From NCBI GenBank assembly GCA_017993835.1, contig JAGOLX010000011.1:82232-146231 (forward strand): DNA of 64,000 nucleotides, in the 5' to 3' direction. The first letter of the stretch is position 1. Each line of letters opens with the position of its first letter. This document shows, piece after piece, positions 40,605-53,137 of the stretch. Made by a program: the position numbers and the translations under genes. The notes below the pieces were generated by a model. The model worked only from the letters and a program-made list of their open reading frames with translations. It was not told the DNA's origin and did no database searches. This stretch comes from Phycisphaerae bacterium. GTDB taxonomy: Bacteria; Planctomycetota; Phycisphaerae; Sedimentisphaerales; Anaerobacaceae.

Positions 40605-41602
40605 TAGACCGACCGCAGGCCCTTCTCGCTGATCTTGTCGATGAGGTCCTTGAAATCCTTCAGGAGCACGTTCAACTGGGTAGTGCTTTCGAGGAGGCTT
40701 TCATAGAGTCGGCCGTCGTTGATGAGCCGTCCGGCGGTCCCGTCTCCGGTGTTGACCTTCTCCAGAGCCAGGCGGATCTGCGTGACCGCCTTGGTCAGCT
40801 CGTCGCTCGTAGTGACCATCGAAGCGACCAGTCTCTCCGCCTTGGCATCGACGCTCGTGAGGGTGGCGGTCCCGGTGCTGGCGAGCGAACGGAAGTCCTC
40901 GATGGCCTTCCGGGTGTCCTGCATGGTTGCGACCGCCTCCTCCAACGCTGTGGTGACATTGTGCGAGGCCTCCGTCAGGTTGGCCATCGTCGCCTTGAAA
41001 TTGTTTTGGTTGTTCGGATCGCCCACGACGGCGTTGAGATTGTGCAGGAAGGCGCGGATGTCCTGGACGAGGTTGTCGAGCATCTTCTGGCTCTCTTCCG
41101 GGAAGAACTCGCTGGTCATGCCGGTGGAGCCCTGCAGTTCCATGCCGTTGCGGAGGAAGCAGGAGTTTGGATCGTTCGGGTCCATCGGGGGGGCGGGCAG
41201 CTTGCTGGGGTCCAGCTTCAACTCGAGATAGCTGCTCCCCAGGCCGCGGGTCATCAGTTTGACTTCCACGTTGCAGGGGATGTCCACGTACTTGTTGTTG
41301 ATGCTCACGACGCACAGCGTCTGGTGGTATCGGGCGCCGGTTCTGCGGTCTTCGCGGACCTCAGGGGCCATGACGTGGGTGACCCGCCCGATCTGATAGC
41401 CGCAGAAGCGGACCGGGGTGTCCTTCTCCACGCCGGGGGCCGTCGGGAACTGCACGTAGATCTGGAAGGACCTCATTTGTGTGATGGCGGCGGGAAGGTC
41501 GTTGAATCGGAAGATCATCCAGCCCAGGGCAGCCAGTCCCGCGATCACGAAGATGCCCACGATCACGTCCCGCCGTCGCTGGGTGGCTTCATAGTCACTC
41601 AC
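40601..41602 (-). CDS. MCE/MlaD-family lipid-transport protein
   Basis: 333 residues. One N-terminal transmembrane helix (VIVGIFVIAGLAALGWMIF, about 14-32), a single MCE domain at about 40-125 (YVQFPTAPGVEKDTPVRFCG, VTHVMAPEV, VEVKLMTRGLGSSYLEL), then a long helical tail with coiled-coil character. MlaD proteins form hexameric rings that move phospholipids between membranes. No MlaE or MlaF genes are adjacent, so it is an isolated copy or its partners lie elsewhere. It may be the last gene of the atp-antiporter-rnpA strand. Confidence 0.88.
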   Translation of the reverse strand: MSDYEATQRRRDVIVGIFVIAGLAALGWMIFRFNDLPAAITQMRSFQIYVQFPTAPGVEKDTPVRFCGYQIGRVTHVMAPEVREDRRTGARYHQTLCVVSINNKYVDIPCNVEVKLMTRGLGSSYLELKLDPSKLPAPPMDPNDPNSCFLRNGMELQGSTGMTSEFFPEESQKMLDNLVQDIRAFLHNLNAVVGDPNNQNNFKATMANLTEASHNVTTALEEAVATMQDTRKAIEDFRSLASTGTATLTSVDAKAERLVASMVTTSDELTKAVTQIRLALEKVNTGDGTAGRLINDGRLYESLLESTTQLNVLLKDFKDLIDKISEKGLRSVY

Positions 41603-41652
41603 ACAAGACTCCTTTCAATTGCCGTCTGCGATCTGCCGTCGCGAATCGCAAA

Positions 41653-41892
41653 TCATCCCCGGTCTTCCATGAACAGGTCCCGGATGGCCCGCAGCGGGTA
41701 GCCGCTGTCGTTCAGCTTTCGGATCAGACGGATCTGTTCGATGGCCTTGGGGCCGAACAGTCGCCGTCCGGTCGGCGTGACCTCGGTAGGTTCCAGCAGT
41801 CCGACCATGAGGTAATATTGCAGAGACTGACGCGAAACGCCAGCTTTTTCCGCTGCCTGCCCGATGGAAACCAGTTTGCTCTCTTCACTCAT
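41653..41892 (-). CDS. Short MerR-type DNA-binding protein
   Basis: 79 residues, little more than a winged helix-turn-helix: SIGQAAEKAGVSRQSLQYYL, GLLEPTEVTPTGRRLFG, AIEQIRLIRKLNDSGYPL. There is no effector-binding or long dimerisation helix. Its start overlaps the rnpA stop by 8 bp, so the two are translationally coupled. The target is unknown. Confidence 0.85.
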   Translation of the reverse strand: MSEESKLVSIGQAAEKAGVSRQSLQYYLMVGLLEPTEVTPTGRRLFGPKAIEQIRLIRKLNDSGYPLRAIRDLFMEDRG

Positions 41893-42334
41893 GGCTGCCA
41901 GGGTCTCGGGTGTCGGTTCGATCCTTGTTCTGCGGGCGTTCCCGGGTGGCCGGCCCGACCAGCGACAGGAAGGACTCCTGCATCCGTCGGGACGTCAGGG
42001 TCCGCAGCGAGGCGGGGGCCCGCGTCGAGGGGGAACGTCCTCGCTCGCCCTTGAGCTTCCGCGACAGGGCCGGCGAGATCATCAGCACGTAGTCGAATCC
42101 CTGCGGGATGTCCTCCTGGCTCTGTCGGAAGGCTTCTCGAAGGACCCGCTTGAGCCGGTTCCGAACGACCGCCACGCCGGAGGACTTGCCCACCGAGATG
42201 CCGACGCGCGGGTGCCCGCACCGGTTGGCGGCGGCGTACAGCGTGAGCAGGCCGTTCCCCGCCCGGCGACCCCGGTCCAGGACGTCCTGGAACTGCTGAT
42301 TGCTCGTCAGCCTTCTTGCCTTTGGAAACACCAT
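41885..42334 (-). CDS. rnpA: Ribonuclease P protein component
   Basis: 149 residues. The RNR signature VVRNRLKRVLREAFRQ is clear, with RLTSNQQFQDVLDRGRR at the N-terminus. It binds RNase P RNA and helps mature the 5' ends of tRNAs. The C-terminal 35 residues are an extra basic/polar tail. The usual neighbours rpmH and yidC are missing; it follows the antiporter after 3 bp and overlaps the MerR-like gene. Confidence 0.93.
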   Translation of the reverse strand: MVFPKARRLTSNQQFQDVLDRGRRAGNGLLTLYAAANRCGHPRVGISVGKSSGVAVVRNRLKRVLREAFRQSQEDIPQGFDYVLMISPALSRKLKGERGRSPSTRAPASLRTLTSRRMQESFLSLVGPATRERPQNKDRTDTRDPGSHE

Positions 42335-42337
42335 ACG

Positions 42338-44053
42338 TCAAGACTCCGCAGAGCACTGCGCGCCATGCATAGTATCGGCTTTCTGCTGGCGTGACAACAC
42401 CTCCGCGGCGAGCGAACGGCGGACGGCGGGGCAGTCCAGGACGCCCGCCAACGTGTCTGACTGGTCGGAAACGACCACGGGAAGGCAGTCGAGGTTGTAT
42501 CGCCGAGCCAGGTGGAACGCCTCCGACAGCGGCATGTCCGGCCGGATCCTCGCGACCACCGGCTCCTGGATGTCCAGGGCCACCAGCCAGTCGTTCAATT
42601 CCTGAGTCGCGAACGTGTTGCGGATGCCGTGCAGCGTGATGGCCCCGGACAGGCGGTTCTCGCGATCCACCACCGGGTAGTAGGATGACTCCGTCTCGCT
42701 GACGATGCGAATCACCTCCTTCAGGAGGGTTCCGGCCGGGATGATCGGCGGCGTCTTGTCCATGACGTCGACGACGCGGTGGGCCTCGATCAGGTCCTGT
42801 TCTCGGACGTTCAGGCCGATCTCTCCGGCTCGCTGAACGCCCAGCTTGACGAACAGCGGGCCCAGCAGTTGGACGATGAACGTGGTCGTCGCGACGACGA
42901 GAATGACGACTGAGCTGATCTCGGGAGTGAAGCGGTGACTGGCGAGGATGCTCAGGCCGATGGCGACGCCGCCCTGGGCGAACAGGCACAGGCCCAGGTA
43001 CTTCCTCACCACGTCTGGGGCGGCGGACCATCGGGCGCCGAGGTGCGCGCCGCCGATCTTGCCGAAGCTGCGTCCGAGGACGTAGGCGACGACCAGCAGC
43101 AGGGCCAGCGATGACATGCTCTCGACTTTGAGCCGGGCGCCGACGAGCACGAAGAACAGCACGTAGATCGGCGGTGCGAATCGCTTGACGATCTCGAACG
43201 TCTTCGGGCTGCGGTAGGGGGCGCTGTTCGCCAGCGTCAGTCCGAGGGCCATGGACGACAGGATCACATCGAGTTCCATCGCGATGGACAGGCCGATGGC
43301 CAGGAGCACCGCTCCGACTGCGAAGGTCAGTTCCGCGTCCTCGTCCTGGATGCGGATCAGGATGGCTCGCAGGGCCAGTCCGCCGACACAGCCGACGACC
43401 ATCGCGACCGCCAGCTCGTACGCCGTGGTCGCCAGGCCGGAAACGATTCCTCCGCCGACGTTGCCGGTGAGGATGCCTGCGACACTGGTGCCCACCGCGT
43501 ACAGGGTCAGCGCCAGCGCGTCGTCGAGAGCGACGATCGCGATCACCGCAGTCGTCAACGTCCCTCGTGTCTTGTACTCCCAGAGGACCTGGATCGTCGA
43601 GGCCGGGTCCGTGGCCGAGGAGATCGCCCCGAGGACCACGCCCAGCGCGACGGACATCTTCAGGTCCTGGGTGAAGGCGTACGTCAGCAGGATCGTCGCG
43701 CCCGCGACGAGGAGGAACGCCGCGACGCCTTCGGCCAGCAGGATGGCGGTGAACTGTTTGCCGTATTTTCGCAGGATGTCGAGCTTCAACTCGCCGCCGA
43801 TGAGGAAGCCGATGATCCCCAGCGCGAAGTAGTTCAGCGGCTCGACCTGCCCGACGATGTCCTCGGAGACCAGGTGCAATCCGCTCTGGCCGATGAGCAG
43901 ACCGATGAGGATCGATCCGATGATCTGCGGGATGTGCAGCCGACGGAAGATGCGGGCGCCGACGGTTCCGCCGAAGACGGCGACGCCGAGGAGCAACAGT
44001 ACGTTCAAATGGTGGCTGGACGATGTCACAGCCTCCGCTGCGATTGGGGGCAT
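42338..44053 (-). CDS. CPA-type cation/proton antiporter with C-terminal CBS-like pair
   Basis: 571 residues. About 12-13 transmembrane helices starting LNVLLLLGVAVFGGTVGARI, with GAISSATDPASTIQVLWEY and IAIVALDDALALTLYAVG holding the ion-binding acidic residues of Na+(K+)/H+ exchangers. After about residue 430 come two CBS-type segments (TPPIIPAGTLLKEVIRIVSE and VARIRPDMPLSEAFHLARRY), which often bind nucleotides and gate transport. The ATG start is 5 bp after the atpC stop, so it is likely co-transcribed with the ATP synthase. Ion preference cannot be read from sequence alone. Confidence 0.9.
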   Translation of the reverse strand: MPPIAAEAVTSSSHHLNVLLLLGVAVFGGTVGARIFRRLHIPQIIGSILIGLLIGQSGLHLVSEDIVGQVEPLNYFALGIIGFLIGGELKLDILRKYGKQFTAILLAEGVAAFLLVAGATILLTYAFTQDLKMSVALGVVLGAISSATDPASTIQVLWEYKTRGTLTTAVIAIVALDDALALTLYAVGTSVAGILTGNVGGGIVSGLATTAYELAVAMVVGCVGGLALRAILIRIQDEDAELTFAVGAVLLAIGLSIAMELDVILSSMALGLTLANSAPYRSPKTFEIVKRFAPPIYVLFFVLVGARLKVESMSSLALLLVVAYVLGRSFGKIGGAHLGARWSAAPDVVRKYLGLCLFAQGGVAIGLSILASHRFTPEISSVVILVVATTTFIVQLLGPLFVKLGVQRAGEIGLNVREQDLIEAHRVVDVMDKTPPIIPAGTLLKEVIRIVSETESSYYPVVDRENRLSGAITLHGIRNTFATQELNDWLVALDIQEPVVARIRPDMPLSEAFHLARRYNLDCLPVVVSDQSDTLAGVLDCPAVRRSLAAEVLSRQQKADTMHGAQCSAES

Positions 44054-44058
44054 TGGGT

Positions 44059-44505
44059 TCACGTCCTGATGGATTCCATGATTCGACGCAAGGCTCCGAG
44101 CCGTTCGTTTTCGTGGGCCTGCTGAGCCGGGGACAGGACGGGGTCTCGGAGGTTCTTCTTGGCCCGCTCCATCATGGACTGGATCGTCTCGCGGGCGACA
44201 TCCTGGAGAGCCAGCGCGTCGTATGCGATGACCGTCACGGAGTTCTCCGCGACCAGGGCGAATCCGCCATCGACGAAGAACAGCCTCTCGGCGGCAGATT
44301 CGGAGGCGGCCGGTCCCGCATCGGGCGAGGGCTCGACGCGGACGACGCCCAGTCCAAGCTGGCTGAGCATTGGCATATGGTCGCACAGGACGCCCACCTG
44401 GCCGTCGTGGGCCGGGAAGACGACCGACGAGGTCCGACAGTCCAGCAGTTTGCCTGTCGGGCCGATCAGCTCACAGTGGAATGTCTTCTGGTCGGTGCTT
44501 GCCAT
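44059..44505 (-). CDS. atpC: ATP synthase F1 epsilon subunit
   Basis: 148 residues. Beta-sandwich start KTFHCELIGPTGKLLDCRTS, FPAHDGQVGVLCDHMPML, FFVDGGFALVAENSVTVIA, then the two-helix C-terminal domain (MMERAKKNLRDP, NERLGALRRIMES). Last subunit gene of the operon, 19 bp after atpD. Confidence 0.95.
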   Translation of the reverse strand: MASTDQKTFHCELIGPTGKLLDCRTSSVVFPAHDGQVGVLCDHMPMLSQLGLGVVRVEPSPDAGPAASESAAERLFFVDGGFALVAENSVTVIAYDALALQDVARETIQSMMERAKKNLRDPVLSPAQQAHENERLGALRRIMESIRT

Positions 44506-44524
44506 ATCACGATCTGTCCGGCGA

Positions 44525-46961
<2,437 letters not shown>

Positions 46962-48476
46962 TTACTTTCCTCTGTACGTACTCTTGAACTCCTTGAAGCG
47001 CTCGGCGATCCTCTCCGCCAGCTCGTCGGAGAGCTTGCCGGTCTGGTCGATCTCGCGAACGATATCGGGATGCTGCTCGTTGAGCCACCGCAGCAGGTCC
47101 GTCGCGAACGCGGTGATCGATCCGACCGCGATCTCGTCGAGCAATCCGGCCGAGCCTGCCAGGATCGTCACCACCTGCTCGCCCACGGACAGGGGGGCGA
47201 ACTGCGGCTGCTTGAGCAGCTCCACCATGCGATGGCCGCGTTCGAGACGACGCTGCGAGGCGCGATCCAGCTCGGTCCCGAGCCGGGCGAAGTCCTGCAG
47301 CTCGTAGTACGCCGCCAGGTCGAGACGAAGCCTCGCGGCCACTTTCTTCATCGCCGGGACCTGGGCGTCCCCGCCGACGCGACTGACGCTGACGCCCACG
47401 TCGATGGCCGGCCGGACGCCCGCGTGGAACAGGTCCTTCTGCAGGTAGATTTGGCCGTCGGTGATCGAGATGATGTTCGTCGGGATATAGGCGGAGATCT
47501 GGCCTTCGAGCGTCTCGACGATGGGCAACGCAGTCAGCGACCCGGCGCCGAGCTTGTCCGAGAGCTTGACGCTGCGTTCGAGCAGCCGGCTGTGCAGGTA
47601 GAAGATGTCGCCGGGATAGGCCTCGCGTCCGGCGGGCCTCCGCAGCAGCAGGCTCAACTGCCGATAGGCGACCGCGTGCTTGCTCAGATCGTCGTAGATG
47701 CACAGCGTGTCGCGATGCTTGTCGTACATGAAATATTCGGCCGCCGCGCAGCCGGCGTAGGGCGCGATGTACTGCATCGTGGCGGTGTCGGCCGCGGAGG
47801 CGGCGATCACCACCGTGTACTCCATCGCTCCGTGGCGGCGCAGCGTGTCGATCACCTCGGCAATCGTAGAATCCTTCAGGCCGATGGCGACGTAGACGCA
47901 GATGACGTTCTTGCCCTTCTGGTTGATGATCGTGTCCAGGGCGATGGCGGTCTTGCCCGTCTTGCGGTCGCCGATGATGAGTTCCCGCTGGCCGCGTCCG
48001 ATGGGGACCATCGAGTCGATGCTCTTGAGACCCGTCTGGAGCGGCTGGCGGACCGGCTGGCGATGGGCGATGCCCGGCGCATCGGACTCGATCAGGCGGG
48101 TGGTCGCGCTCTGGATCGCCGGGCCGCCGTCGAGCGGCTGGCACAACGGCGTCACGACCCGACCGAGCAACTCCTCCCCGACGGGAACCGCCATCAGTTT
48201 GCCCGTCGAGCGGACGTCCGAGCCCTCGCGGACCTTCGTGTAGTCGCCGTAGATGACTGCGGCCAGCGAGTCCTCCTCCAGATTGAAGACCTCGCCGATC
48301 GCGTCGTTCTCGAACAGGAGCATCTCGCCCGCCTGGGCGTCGTTCAGGCCGTAGACGCGGGCGATGCCGTCGCCGACCTCCACGACCCGGCCCACCTTGG
48401 CGACGTCGAGACGGGCTTCGTACCGGCTGATCTCCTGCTTGAGGATGTTCGTGATTTCGCTGACATCGATCTTCAT
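46962..48476 (-). CDS. atpA: ATP synthase F1 alpha subunit
   Basis: 504 residues. Non-catalytic nucleotide-binding subunit: [20 protein letters not shown] (P-loop), [50 protein letters not shown]. The start ATG overlaps the atpH stop by 4 bp (ATGA). Confidence 0.98.
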   Translation of the reverse strand: MKIDVSEITNILKQEISRYEARLDVAKVGRVVEVGDGIARVYGLNDAQAGEMLLFENDAIGEVFNLEEDSLAAVIYGDYTKVREGSDVRSTGKLMAVPVGEELLGRVVTPLCQPLDGGPAIQSATTRLIESDAPGIAHRQPVRQPLQTGLKSIDSMVPIGRGQRELIIGDRKTGKTAIALDTIINQKGKNVICVYVAIGLKDSTIAEVIDTLRRHGAMEYTVVIAASAADTATMQYIAPYAGCAAAEYFMYDKHRDTLCIYDDLSKHAVAYRQLSLLLRRPAGREAYPGDIFYLHSRLLERSVKLSDKLGAGSLTALPIVETLEGQISAYIPTNIISITDGQIYLQKDLFHAGVRPAIDVGVSVSRVGGDAQVPAMKKVAARLRLDLAAYYELQDFARLGTELDRASQRRLERGHRMVELLKQPQFAPLSVGEQVVTILAGSAGLLDEIAVGSITAFATDLLRWLNEQHPDIVREIDQTGKLSDELAERIAERFKEFKSTYRGK

Positions 48477-49042
48477 GAGTATAGCTGCCTTCTCTCGGGA
48501 TGAGTGATCCGGCTGACGGCCCGGGCGAGCCGGCCGCGGATGGAGTTGTCCAGCATCTTGTCGCCGTACCGCAGGATGATCCCGCCCAGGAGCGACGGGT
48601 CCACGCGGACTTCGAGATCCACTTCGCCGTGCAGGGCCTCCGTCAGGTCCTGCGTCAGCTTCGCCCGATGATCGTCGGGCAGGGCCCTGGCTACGACCGC
48701 GGTCACCGTCTGGCGGCCGGCGCGGGCGCGATACAACTGCGTGTAGCGGTCGATCATCTCCGGCAGGATCATCCCTCGGCTGTGGTCGATGGCCACCGCG
48801 AGGAAATGGAGTGTCAATTGGTGCAGGCGGCCCGAAAAAACGTGGGAAACCAGATCGCGTTTGGTCTGCTCCGTGAAGTAGGGCGACGCCAGGAATGCCT
48901 GGAACGTCGGTTCCTGCTTCAGCAGCGAGGACAGGATCTCCAGATCGGTCTCGACGAGGTCCACGACCTGCTCCTGCTCCGCCAGGTCCAGCAGACTGTG
49001 GGCATAGACGTCTGCGAGGGCGGTCGCACTGCCGTTGCTCAT
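48473..49042 (-). CDS. atpH: ATP synthase F1 delta subunit
   Basis: 189 residues. Links the F1 head to the peripheral stalk. [15 protein letters not shown] and [20 protein letters not shown] are family-like, and the C-terminal [20 protein letters not shown] is the conserved delta motif. ATG 49042 overlaps the atpF stop by 4 bp. The frame is open upstream but only through atpF. Confidence 0.95.
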   Translation of the reverse strand: MSNGSATALADVYAHSLLDLAEQEQVVDLVETDLEILSSLLKQEPTFQAFLASPYFTEQTKRDLVSHVFSGRLHQLTLHFLAVAIDHSRGMILPEMIDRYTQLYRARAGRQTVTAVVARALPDDHRAKLTQDLTEALHGEVDLEVRVDPSLLGGIILRYGDKMLDNSIRGRLARAVSRITHPERRQLYS

Positions 49043-49620
49043 GACCCGCCCCCGTTCTGACGGACCCGGGCCACCGCTTCGTCGATGAGACGCTGGTTGT
49101 CCTGCTCTGTCAGCTTTCGCCCGAGCACCTCGCTGCCCACCTGCAGGACGATCTCGCCCGTTTGTTTCCAGAGGTCTTCCAGGGCGGTAGCGCGGGCGCT
49201 GGCGATCTCCTCGTGGGTGCGTCGTCGGATGGCCTGGCTCTCCTCGCGGGCCTGCTCGGCCATCTGCTGCTGGCATCGCTGCGCCTGCTCCGTCGCCTGC
49301 TGGACGAGCGTCAGACCCTGATGCCTGTAGTCATCGAGCAGATGCTCGGCCTGAACTCGGGAGTCCTCGGCCGATTTCAACTGTTGCTCGATATGACTCT
49401 GTCTCGCATTGAGCCCGTCGAGCAGGGGCCTCCAGGCGAACTTGCCCAGCACGACCAGCAGGAGGACGAATGCGACGACGGTCCAGATGGAGTCGCCGAA
49501 CGATCCGCTGAACAGGCCGGCGCCGCCGGCTTCCGGCTCGGCGGATTGCTCCGCCCAGGCGACGCCGCACGAGAGCAAGAGCATCGCGACCGCCGCACAG
49601 AATAGCGCTGTCTTGGCCAT
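49039..49620 (-). CDS. atpF: ATP synthase F0 b subunit
   Basis: 193 residues. Has an N-terminal cleavable-looking signal ([17 protein letters not shown]), then the membrane anchor [20 protein letters not shown] at about 45-64, followed by a long charged coiled coil ([20 protein letters not shown]). A signal peptide before the anchor is a known variation of b subunits in planctomycetes and relatives. 19 bp after atpE. Confidence 0.94.
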   Translation of the reverse strand: MAKTALFCAAVAMLLLSCGVAWAEQSAEPEAGGAGLFSGSFGDSIWTVVAFVLLLVVLGKFAWRPLLDGLNARQSHIEQQLKSAEDSRVQAEHLLDDYRHQGLTLVQQATEQAQRCQQQMAEQAREESQAIRRRTHEEIASARATALEDLWKQTGEIVLQVGSEVLGRKLTEQDNQRLIDEAVARVRQNGGGS

Positions 49621-49639
49621 GGGTGTCCTGCTCCGATCC

Positions 49640-49912
49640 TCAATGCAGCCAGAAGACGGCGAGGAAGCAGATCAACAACGCGAAGAACGTGACGCCTTCG
49701 ATGAGGGCCGCCGCGATGATCGTCGTCATGAAGATGCGCCCGCCCGCTTCAGGCTGGCGAGCGATGGATTCGACGGCCTTGCCGCCGATGAAGCCGACGC
49801 CGAGTGCGGCGCCAACGATGATGACGCCGGCGGCGAGGACGGCGCCGAAGATCGCCAGCGACATGTTGCCGCCGCTGGCGGCGGCCAGAACGGAGGAGAT
49901 CATAAGGTCCAT
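49640..49912 (-). CDS. atpE: ATP synthase F0 c subunit
   Basis: 90 residues, two transmembrane helices. The ion-carrying Glu is in AALIEGVTFFALLICFL. The first helix GAALGVGFIGGKAVESIAR lacks the Gln, and the second lacks the Ser/Thr and Tyr, of Na+-type rings, so a proton ring is expected. The N-terminus MDLMISSVLAAASGGN precedes the first helix. Confidence 0.96.
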   Translation of the reverse strand: MDLMISSVLAAASGGNMSLAIFGAVLAAGVIIVGAALGVGFIGGKAVESIARQPEAGGRIFMTTIIAAALIEGVTFFALLICFLAVFWLH

Positions 49913-49933
49913 TTCGAGTTCTCCAAAACCATG

Positions 49934-50719
49934 CTAATGCTCCGAGCTGGTGGCCAACGCGATGTACAGCGCGGACAGGAACGTGAACACATACGCCTGA
50001 ATGAAGGCCACCAACAACTCCAGAAACGACAGGGCCACGCACGCGACCACGGAGACCGACGCCACGCCCAGGTTCTTGAAGATGAACACCAGGCCGAGGA
50101 TCGTCCCGAGGACCATGTGGCCCGCAACGATATTGGCAAACAATCGAATCGCCAGGCTGAACGGACGCACGAAGACGCCGAGCAGTTCCAGCGGGTAGAT
50201 CAGCGGCATCAGCCAGCCCGGCGCCGGGGGGGCCAGGTGGACCAGGTAGCCGACCAGCCCGTGCCGGCGAATGCCGTAGGCGTGCGTCATGAAGAACGAG
50301 ACGACCGCCAGCGCGCCGGTGATCCAGATATTGGCGGTGGCGGGGCCCCCGAGGTGGCTGCGCCTGCCTGTGACCAGACTGATGATCTTCTCCGTCGGGA
50401 CCATGGCGACGAGGTTCAGCGTCAGGATGAAGAAGAACGCGGTCCAGAGAAAGCCGATGTATCGGTCCGTATGCTCCCCGAGCAGCGGCCGGGCCATCTG
50501 CTCCCGCAGGAATACGCACACGGATTCGACGAGGTTCTGCAAACCTCTCGGCACGAGCTTCCGCGAACGGGCCGCCAGCGGGATGCCGACCAGGAGAATC
50601 ACGGTCGCCGCGCACACCATGGCTGCGTGGTTGCTCACGACGACCGCCCAGGAGCCCAGGTGGATCGTAAACAAGGGCACCGCTGTGATCGGCTCAAGCG
50701 GATTCAAGTCCGCCAGCAT
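49934..50719 (-). CDS. atpB: ATP synthase F0 a subunit
   Basis: 261 residues with five or six transmembrane helices. The essential Arg is in VRPFSLAIRLFANIVAGHM, with WITGALAVVSFFMTHAYGI and a C-terminal FLELLVAFIQAYVFTFLSAL. First gene of the operon; no atpI is visible upstream. The ATG at 50719 is chosen although its ribosome site is weak. A GTG 12 bp upstream is an alternative. Confidence 0.94.
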   Translation of the reverse strand: MLADLNPLEPITAVPLFTIHLGSWAVVVSNHAAMVCAATVILLVGIPLAARSRKLVPRGLQNLVESVCVFLREQMARPLLGEHTDRYIGFLWTAFFFILTLNLVAMVPTEKIISLVTGRRSHLGGPATANIWITGALAVVSFFMTHAYGIRRHGLVGYLVHLAPPAPGWLMPLIYPLELLGVFVRPFSLAIRLFANIVAGHMVLGTILGLVFIFKNLGVASVSVVACVALSFLELLVAFIQAYVFTFLSALYIALATSSEH

Positions 50720-50879
50720 CGTGATGTCCACGGCATCCGTAATCACACACTCTGCACAAACCCGTGACTCCGCAGATGTTCCGCGAGCGGCTACATCCGA
50801 CAATCGCTGGACCCGTCCAGGCATGGAGGCTCACGCTGGGGAGCACGGGCATACTTAGACAAACAAGAACAAGCATAGC

Positions 50880-50908
50880 AGTATACTACTTATCGGCGCC
50901 GATGCCAA
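50880..50908 (-). promoter_or_regulatory. Promoter of the ATP synthase operon
   Basis: On the minus strand TTGGCA, 17-nt spacer, TATACT, about 160 nt before atpB. Confidence 0.7.
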
Positions 50909-51225
50909 GAAAAAACAAGACTTATCCGGTTTTACGGTTCTACCGGGGCATGACCGTTGTTGCGTGTGTGCAATGGAAATCTGCGGAAACCCTGGATTGC
51001 CATTCCCGCGGAAGTGGGAATCCGCTTCACGGGCTATGACTCATCCCACGGTTTCTGGATTCCCGCTTGGTGCAGGAATGACGGAGTGGGCGCAGCGTCC
51101 TGGCAGGGGCCGCAAGGACGCTGCTACGGTCATGCACCCGCGATTCGCATGTGTAGAACCCGCTCCCATTCCGTGCGCCCGGGGGAGGATTGCGAATGGC
51201 GCCCGTTGTGCAGGTCCGCGGACCG
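50909..51225. other. Intergenic interval with palindromic repeats
   Basis: No gene. Holds a hairpin ATTCCCGC-GGA-AGTGGGAAT at 51002-51021 and a related GGATTCCCGC...GCAGGAATGAC at 51057-51082, a word pair seen as dispersed palindromes in many bacteria. Confidence 0.55.
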
Positions 51226-52797
51226 CTACTTGTTGTTGACCGTCGTGCCGGGCCAGGCGTCGGTCCGGAAGGGCGACGCGGGCAGTCCGGCCTTGTTGAA
51301 CAGGTTGCAGACGGGGTTGTCCGCCCAGGCGTATCGCACCGCGACGGGAGCGGCGACCTCCTTGCTGCTGACGACCACTTGGTTGTTGCCCTCGATCCTG
51401 GCGTCCGCCCAGACGAACTTGCGGTCCTCGCCGGCGATGGCGAAGCCCTTGAGGTCGCCGCCCTGAGCGACCAGCTCGCCGCCGCAGTGGCGGAAGTGCA
51501 GGATGATCTTGCCGTCGCTCTTCTCCATTCTCTCATAGAGCGGGCCGGAGTATACCACGTCGTGTCCATAGGTGTTCGCCAAGGCCCACAGCGCCAGGCG
51601 CTTGCCGACGTCCTGCTTGTTCTTCGGATGGATGTCCTTGGCGTCTCCGATGTCGATGGTGACCGCCATGCCGGTGTTGGGCATGTCGAGCGTCATCAAT
51701 TGGGCTTCTCGCAGTTCGGCCCAGGCGCTGTCGCCGGGCTGATCCTTGGTCTCCATGAAGTTGGCCAACTGCACGAACAGGAAGGGGAAATCACCTTGGC
51801 CCCAGTCGTCCCACCAGCACTTGATCATGGTCGGGAACAGGTCGCGGTACTGGTAGGCTCTTCCGGCGTTGGATTCGCCTTGATACCAGATGGCGCCTGC
51901 GACCGTATAGCCCAGCAGGGGGGCGATCATGGCGTTGTACAGGCCGGTCGGGGATTGGTAGTGTCCGGGACCCATGGGCGGATTGGGCCTGCCGCCGGGG
52001 GCCGGCTTGCCCTCCGCTTTGGCCTTCGCGGCGGCCTCCTCCCACAAAGCGAGGGCCTCCTTGTACTTGGCCGAAGCCTGCGGGTAGTCGGCTACCGCCT
52101 GCTTGTACCGGGTCAGGATGGGCTCGAAATTCGGATTCTCCTCCAGTCTTGCCTGACTGGTCCAAGCCTCGGCGGGGGTGCCGCCCCAGGAGGTGTGGAT
52201 CAGGCCGATGGGCTGCTTGATCTGGTTGTGCAACTCCCGCCCGAAGAAGTAGGCGACGGCGGAGAAGTCGCCCACGGTCTGGGGGCTGCACTCGACCCAC
52301 TGGCCTTTGCAGTCGTCCTGGGGGGTCTCTGCGACCCGTCGTTCGACGGTGAACAGGCGGATCTTCGGGTACGTCGCAGCCGCGATCTCCTGCTCGGCAT
52401 TGGCCGAACTCCGGACGGACATCTGCATGTTCGACTGCCCGGAGCCGACCCAGACCTGTCCGGCCAGGATGTTCTTGATCGTGACGGTATTCTTGCCCTT
52501 GAGCGTGATCTGATAGGGGCCGCCCACGTTCGGAGCGATCACCTGGAAATCCCATCGGCCCTGGTCGTCGGCCTGGATGCCCCACGTGAAGCTCCGCCAA
52601 CTGATGGCGACTTGGATGCGTTCGTTCGGGTCTGCCCAGCCCCACAGGCGGGCCCGGTCTCCTGCCTGGAGGACCATGTTGTCCCCGATGACCGCCGGCA
52701 GGCGGATGTTCGCGTGAGAGTTCGTTGCCGCCAGGGCAGCAATTGCCCACACAGCCAGCGCCGTCAGACGCCGGCAAGCAGTCTCGTCACTATGCAT
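51226..52797 (-). CDS. Sialate O-acetylesterase-like SGNH hydrolase, secreted
   Basis: 523 residues. Signal peptide about 1-29 (LTALAVWAIAALAATNSHA). WVGSGQSNMQMSV near residue 116 carries the nucleophile Ser of the SASA/SGNH family, IWYQGESNAGRAYQYRDLFP the oxyanion region, and IGDAKDIHPKNKQDVGKRLA the C-terminal Asp-His pair. The beta-rich start (NMVLQAGDRARLWGWADPNE) is typical. Probably removes acetyl groups from complex polysaccharides. AAGGAG precedes the ATG. A good promoter lies upstream. Confidence 0.92.
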   Translation of the reverse strand: MHSDETACRRLTALAVWAIAALAATNSHANIRLPAVIGDNMVLQAGDRARLWGWADPNERIQVAISWRSFTWGIQADDQGRWDFQVIAPNVGGPYQITLKGKNTVTIKNILAGQVWVGSGQSNMQMSVRSSANAEQEIAAATYPKIRLFTVERRVAETPQDDCKGQWVECSPQTVGDFSAVAYFFGRELHNQIKQPIGLIHTSWGGTPAEAWTSQARLEENPNFEPILTRYKQAVADYPQASAKYKEALALWEEAAAKAKAEGKPAPGGRPNPPMGPGHYQSPTGLYNAMIAPLLGYTVAGAIWYQGESNAGRAYQYRDLFPTMIKCWWDDWGQGDFPFLFVQLANFMETKDQPGDSAWAELREAQLMTLDMPNTGMAVTIDIGDAKDIHPKNKQDVGKRLALWALANTYGHDVVYSGPLYERMEKSDGKIILHFRHCGGELVAQGGDLKGFAIAGEDRKFVWADARIEGNNQVVVSSKEVAAPVAVRYAWADNPVCNLFNKAGLPASPFRTDAWPGTTVNNK

Positions 52798-52896
52798 CGG
52801 TTCTCTCCTTCAAGTACGGGCCATCGGGGCGTCCAGCGCCGCGGAACGGTGACACAGGTCCCCCGGCTCCAATGAGTGAATCAGACATTTGCTTCC

Positions 52897-52925
52897 ATTA
52901 TACCACTTGGTGACAGGCCAGTAAA
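52897..52925 (-). promoter_or_regulatory. Promoter of the acetylesterase gene
   Basis: On the minus strand TTTACT, 17-nt spacer, TATAAT, about 95 nt before the start codon. The rest of the 340-bp gap to the next gene shows nothing recognisable. Confidence 0.6.
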
Positions 52926-53137
52926 GGCCAAAGAAGATCCGAGCCCCGCTCGAAAGCGGTTTCCATGAGGCGGCATTATGGGACGAATCCGTCGCCCGCC
53001 GCGGCCGGACGCGGCGCATTTCGCCCTGTGCCGCTCTTTTTCTCTGTTTGTCCCGGCCCTTTCATGTCATAATCACATTGGCAGTTGTTTGATGTGAGCA
53101 CAGCCAGCCAACTATCTGTTCTGGAGAGGGGTAGTCC

